64,000 nucleotides of DNA from Arthrobacter globiformis (GTDB lineage: Bacteria; Actinomycetota; Actinomycetes; Actinomycetales; Micrococcaceae), in the NCBI RefSeq assembly GCF_030818015.1, contig NZ_JAUSZX010000003.1, positions 77,788-141,787 on the forward strand. The letters run 5' to 3'. Within the stretch, counting starts at the first letter, position 1; every line of letters begins with the position of its first letter. Position numbers and translations under genes: made by a program. This document shows, piece after piece, positions 63,550 to 64,000 of the stretch. Under the pieces are notes generated by a model. That model was not told the origin of the DNA, did not search any database, and worked only from the letters and a program-made list of their open reading frames with translations.

Positions 63550-64000
63550 TTAGGCCTGGTGGACCGTGGGTGCAGTCTCCAGTTGGTCTGCTACGTGCTG
63601 CCAGCCGTCGCTGAACATGCCGTATGCGGTTTTGATCTCGACACCGACGGGAAGTTCGGGGCATTCGTTTTCGCCGTTGGTTCCCCAGTTGACCCAGCCG
63701 GATTGGCGGCGCTGGACGATCTGGAAGGCGCCGGAGGGTTCGGAGGTCCACCAGACCATGGTTCTGTCGAGTTCTGAATGGAATTCGGCTGTTTTGGAGG
63801 CCGGCCCGGCGAAGATGGTTTCGTGCGGCACGGCCGAGACGTCGAGGGGGGCATCCACTATCGTCCAACGCCGCTCGGGCAGGTCAGCGAGCACGTGCGA
63901 GGTTGCCCTGACCCGGGCGAGGCGTGCGCGGATTTCCTCTTCGTCTAAGGCACCTTCCCAGCTGCAGAACAGGCGCCAGTACAAATCCCAGTGCGCGGCT
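63550..64000 (-). CDS. Hypothetical protein, 5' part beyond the window edge
   Basis: The frame is open to the end of the window, so the start is probably outside; a TTG at 63984 is the first possible start inside. At least 144 residues are visible: LYWRLFCSWEGALDEEEIRA, PLDVSAVPHETIFAGPASKT and MVWWTSEPSGAFQIV, then GWVNWGTNGENECPELP and the end QLETAPTVHQA. The Trp-rich sequence suggests a compact soluble protein. No family recognised. Confidence 0.6.
   Translation of the reverse strand, partial: AAHWDLYWRLFCSWEGALDEEEIRARLARVRATSHVLADLPERRWTIVDAPLDVSAVPHETIFAGPASKTAEFHSELDRTMVWWTSEPSGAFQIVQRRQSGWVNWGTNGENECPELPVGVEIKTAYGMFSDGWQHVADQLETAPTVHQA

Overview
The window is high-GC DNA with GTG and TTG starts, clear Shine-Dalgarno sites, Lsr2, GlsB/YeaQ and STAS-like (DUF7793-type) proteins. 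This points to a soil actinobacterium of the Micrococcaceae (Arthrobacter/Pseudarthrobacter-like). A conjugation operon beside a catabolic cluster suggests a large plasmid or an integrated conjugative element. The replicon type is inference; no replication gene, tRNA, rRNA, CRISPR array or intact transposase was seen.

Layout. (1) 1-10.5 kb, + strand: a tightly packed Gram-positive type IV secretion operon. It holds the tail of a probable CHAP wall hydrolase, a lipoprotein, a ParA/MinD-like ATPase, a DUF6668-like protein, a TrbC/VirB2-like small membrane protein, an anchored extracytoplasmic protein, a VirB6/TrbL channel protein, an SCO6880-type protein, a VirB4 ATPase, a VirD4 coupling protein and a DUF4913 protein. 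(2) 10.9-16.8 kb: TetR, STAS-like protein, Lsr2 with an early stop, receiver-only regulator, a broken gene, TPR protein, Hpt-like protein, EAL-like protein with altered catalytic residues, and two tandem tiny membrane proteins. (3) 17.0-20.9 kb: a Tat-signal protein and a multicopper oxidase, framed by two 42-bp direct repeats. (4) 21.2-26.3 kb: GlsB, a second STAS-like protein, small hypotheticals, and a CoA-transferase A/B plus thiolase operon of the beta-ketoadipate/acetoacetate type. (5) 26.6-44.5 kb: a putative aromatic meta-cleavage catabolic cluster. It includes a GntR/FCD regulator, AAHS-type MFS transporter, SnoaL-like protein, YciI-flavoprotein hydroxylase fusion, two extradiol dioxygenases, two FAH-family hydrolases, malate synthase, dienelactone hydrolase, DoxX, a NitT/TauT-type ABC transporter, a flavin reductase-IclR fusion and an FMNH2-type monooxygenase. 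A 1,890-bp segment is present twice, nearly perfectly. Similar palindromic TGATCATTA sites precede three transcription units and suggest one regulon. (6) 44.7-53.2 kb: a large LuxR/P-loop regulator, a glycogen-debranching-type enzyme, and PEP synthase with its regulatory kinase. (7) 53.4-60.1 kb: an amidohydrolase remnant, then a GMC oxidoreductase-APC permease-ROK kinase-SIS isomerase operon divergent from a DeoR regulator, resembling an Amadori-product or amino-sugar route. (8) 60.3-64 kb: RBBP9-like hydrolase, HAD-like protein, LacI regulator and a gene cut by the window edge.

How the genes fit together. In region 5 the transporters would import an aromatic acid. The two monooxygenases would hydroxylate it, the extradiol enzyme would open the ring, and the FAH and dienelactone hydrolases would shorten the chain. 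The CoA-transferase and thiolase would give acetyl-CoA, and malate synthase would join acetyl-CoA to glyoxylate. The substrate cannot be read from the sequence.

Caution: at least four genes (near 11.7, 13.6, 43.2 and 61.6 kb) are frameshifted in a way that adding one base to a short G/C run would repair. Sequencing indels may therefore account for some apparent pseudogenes.
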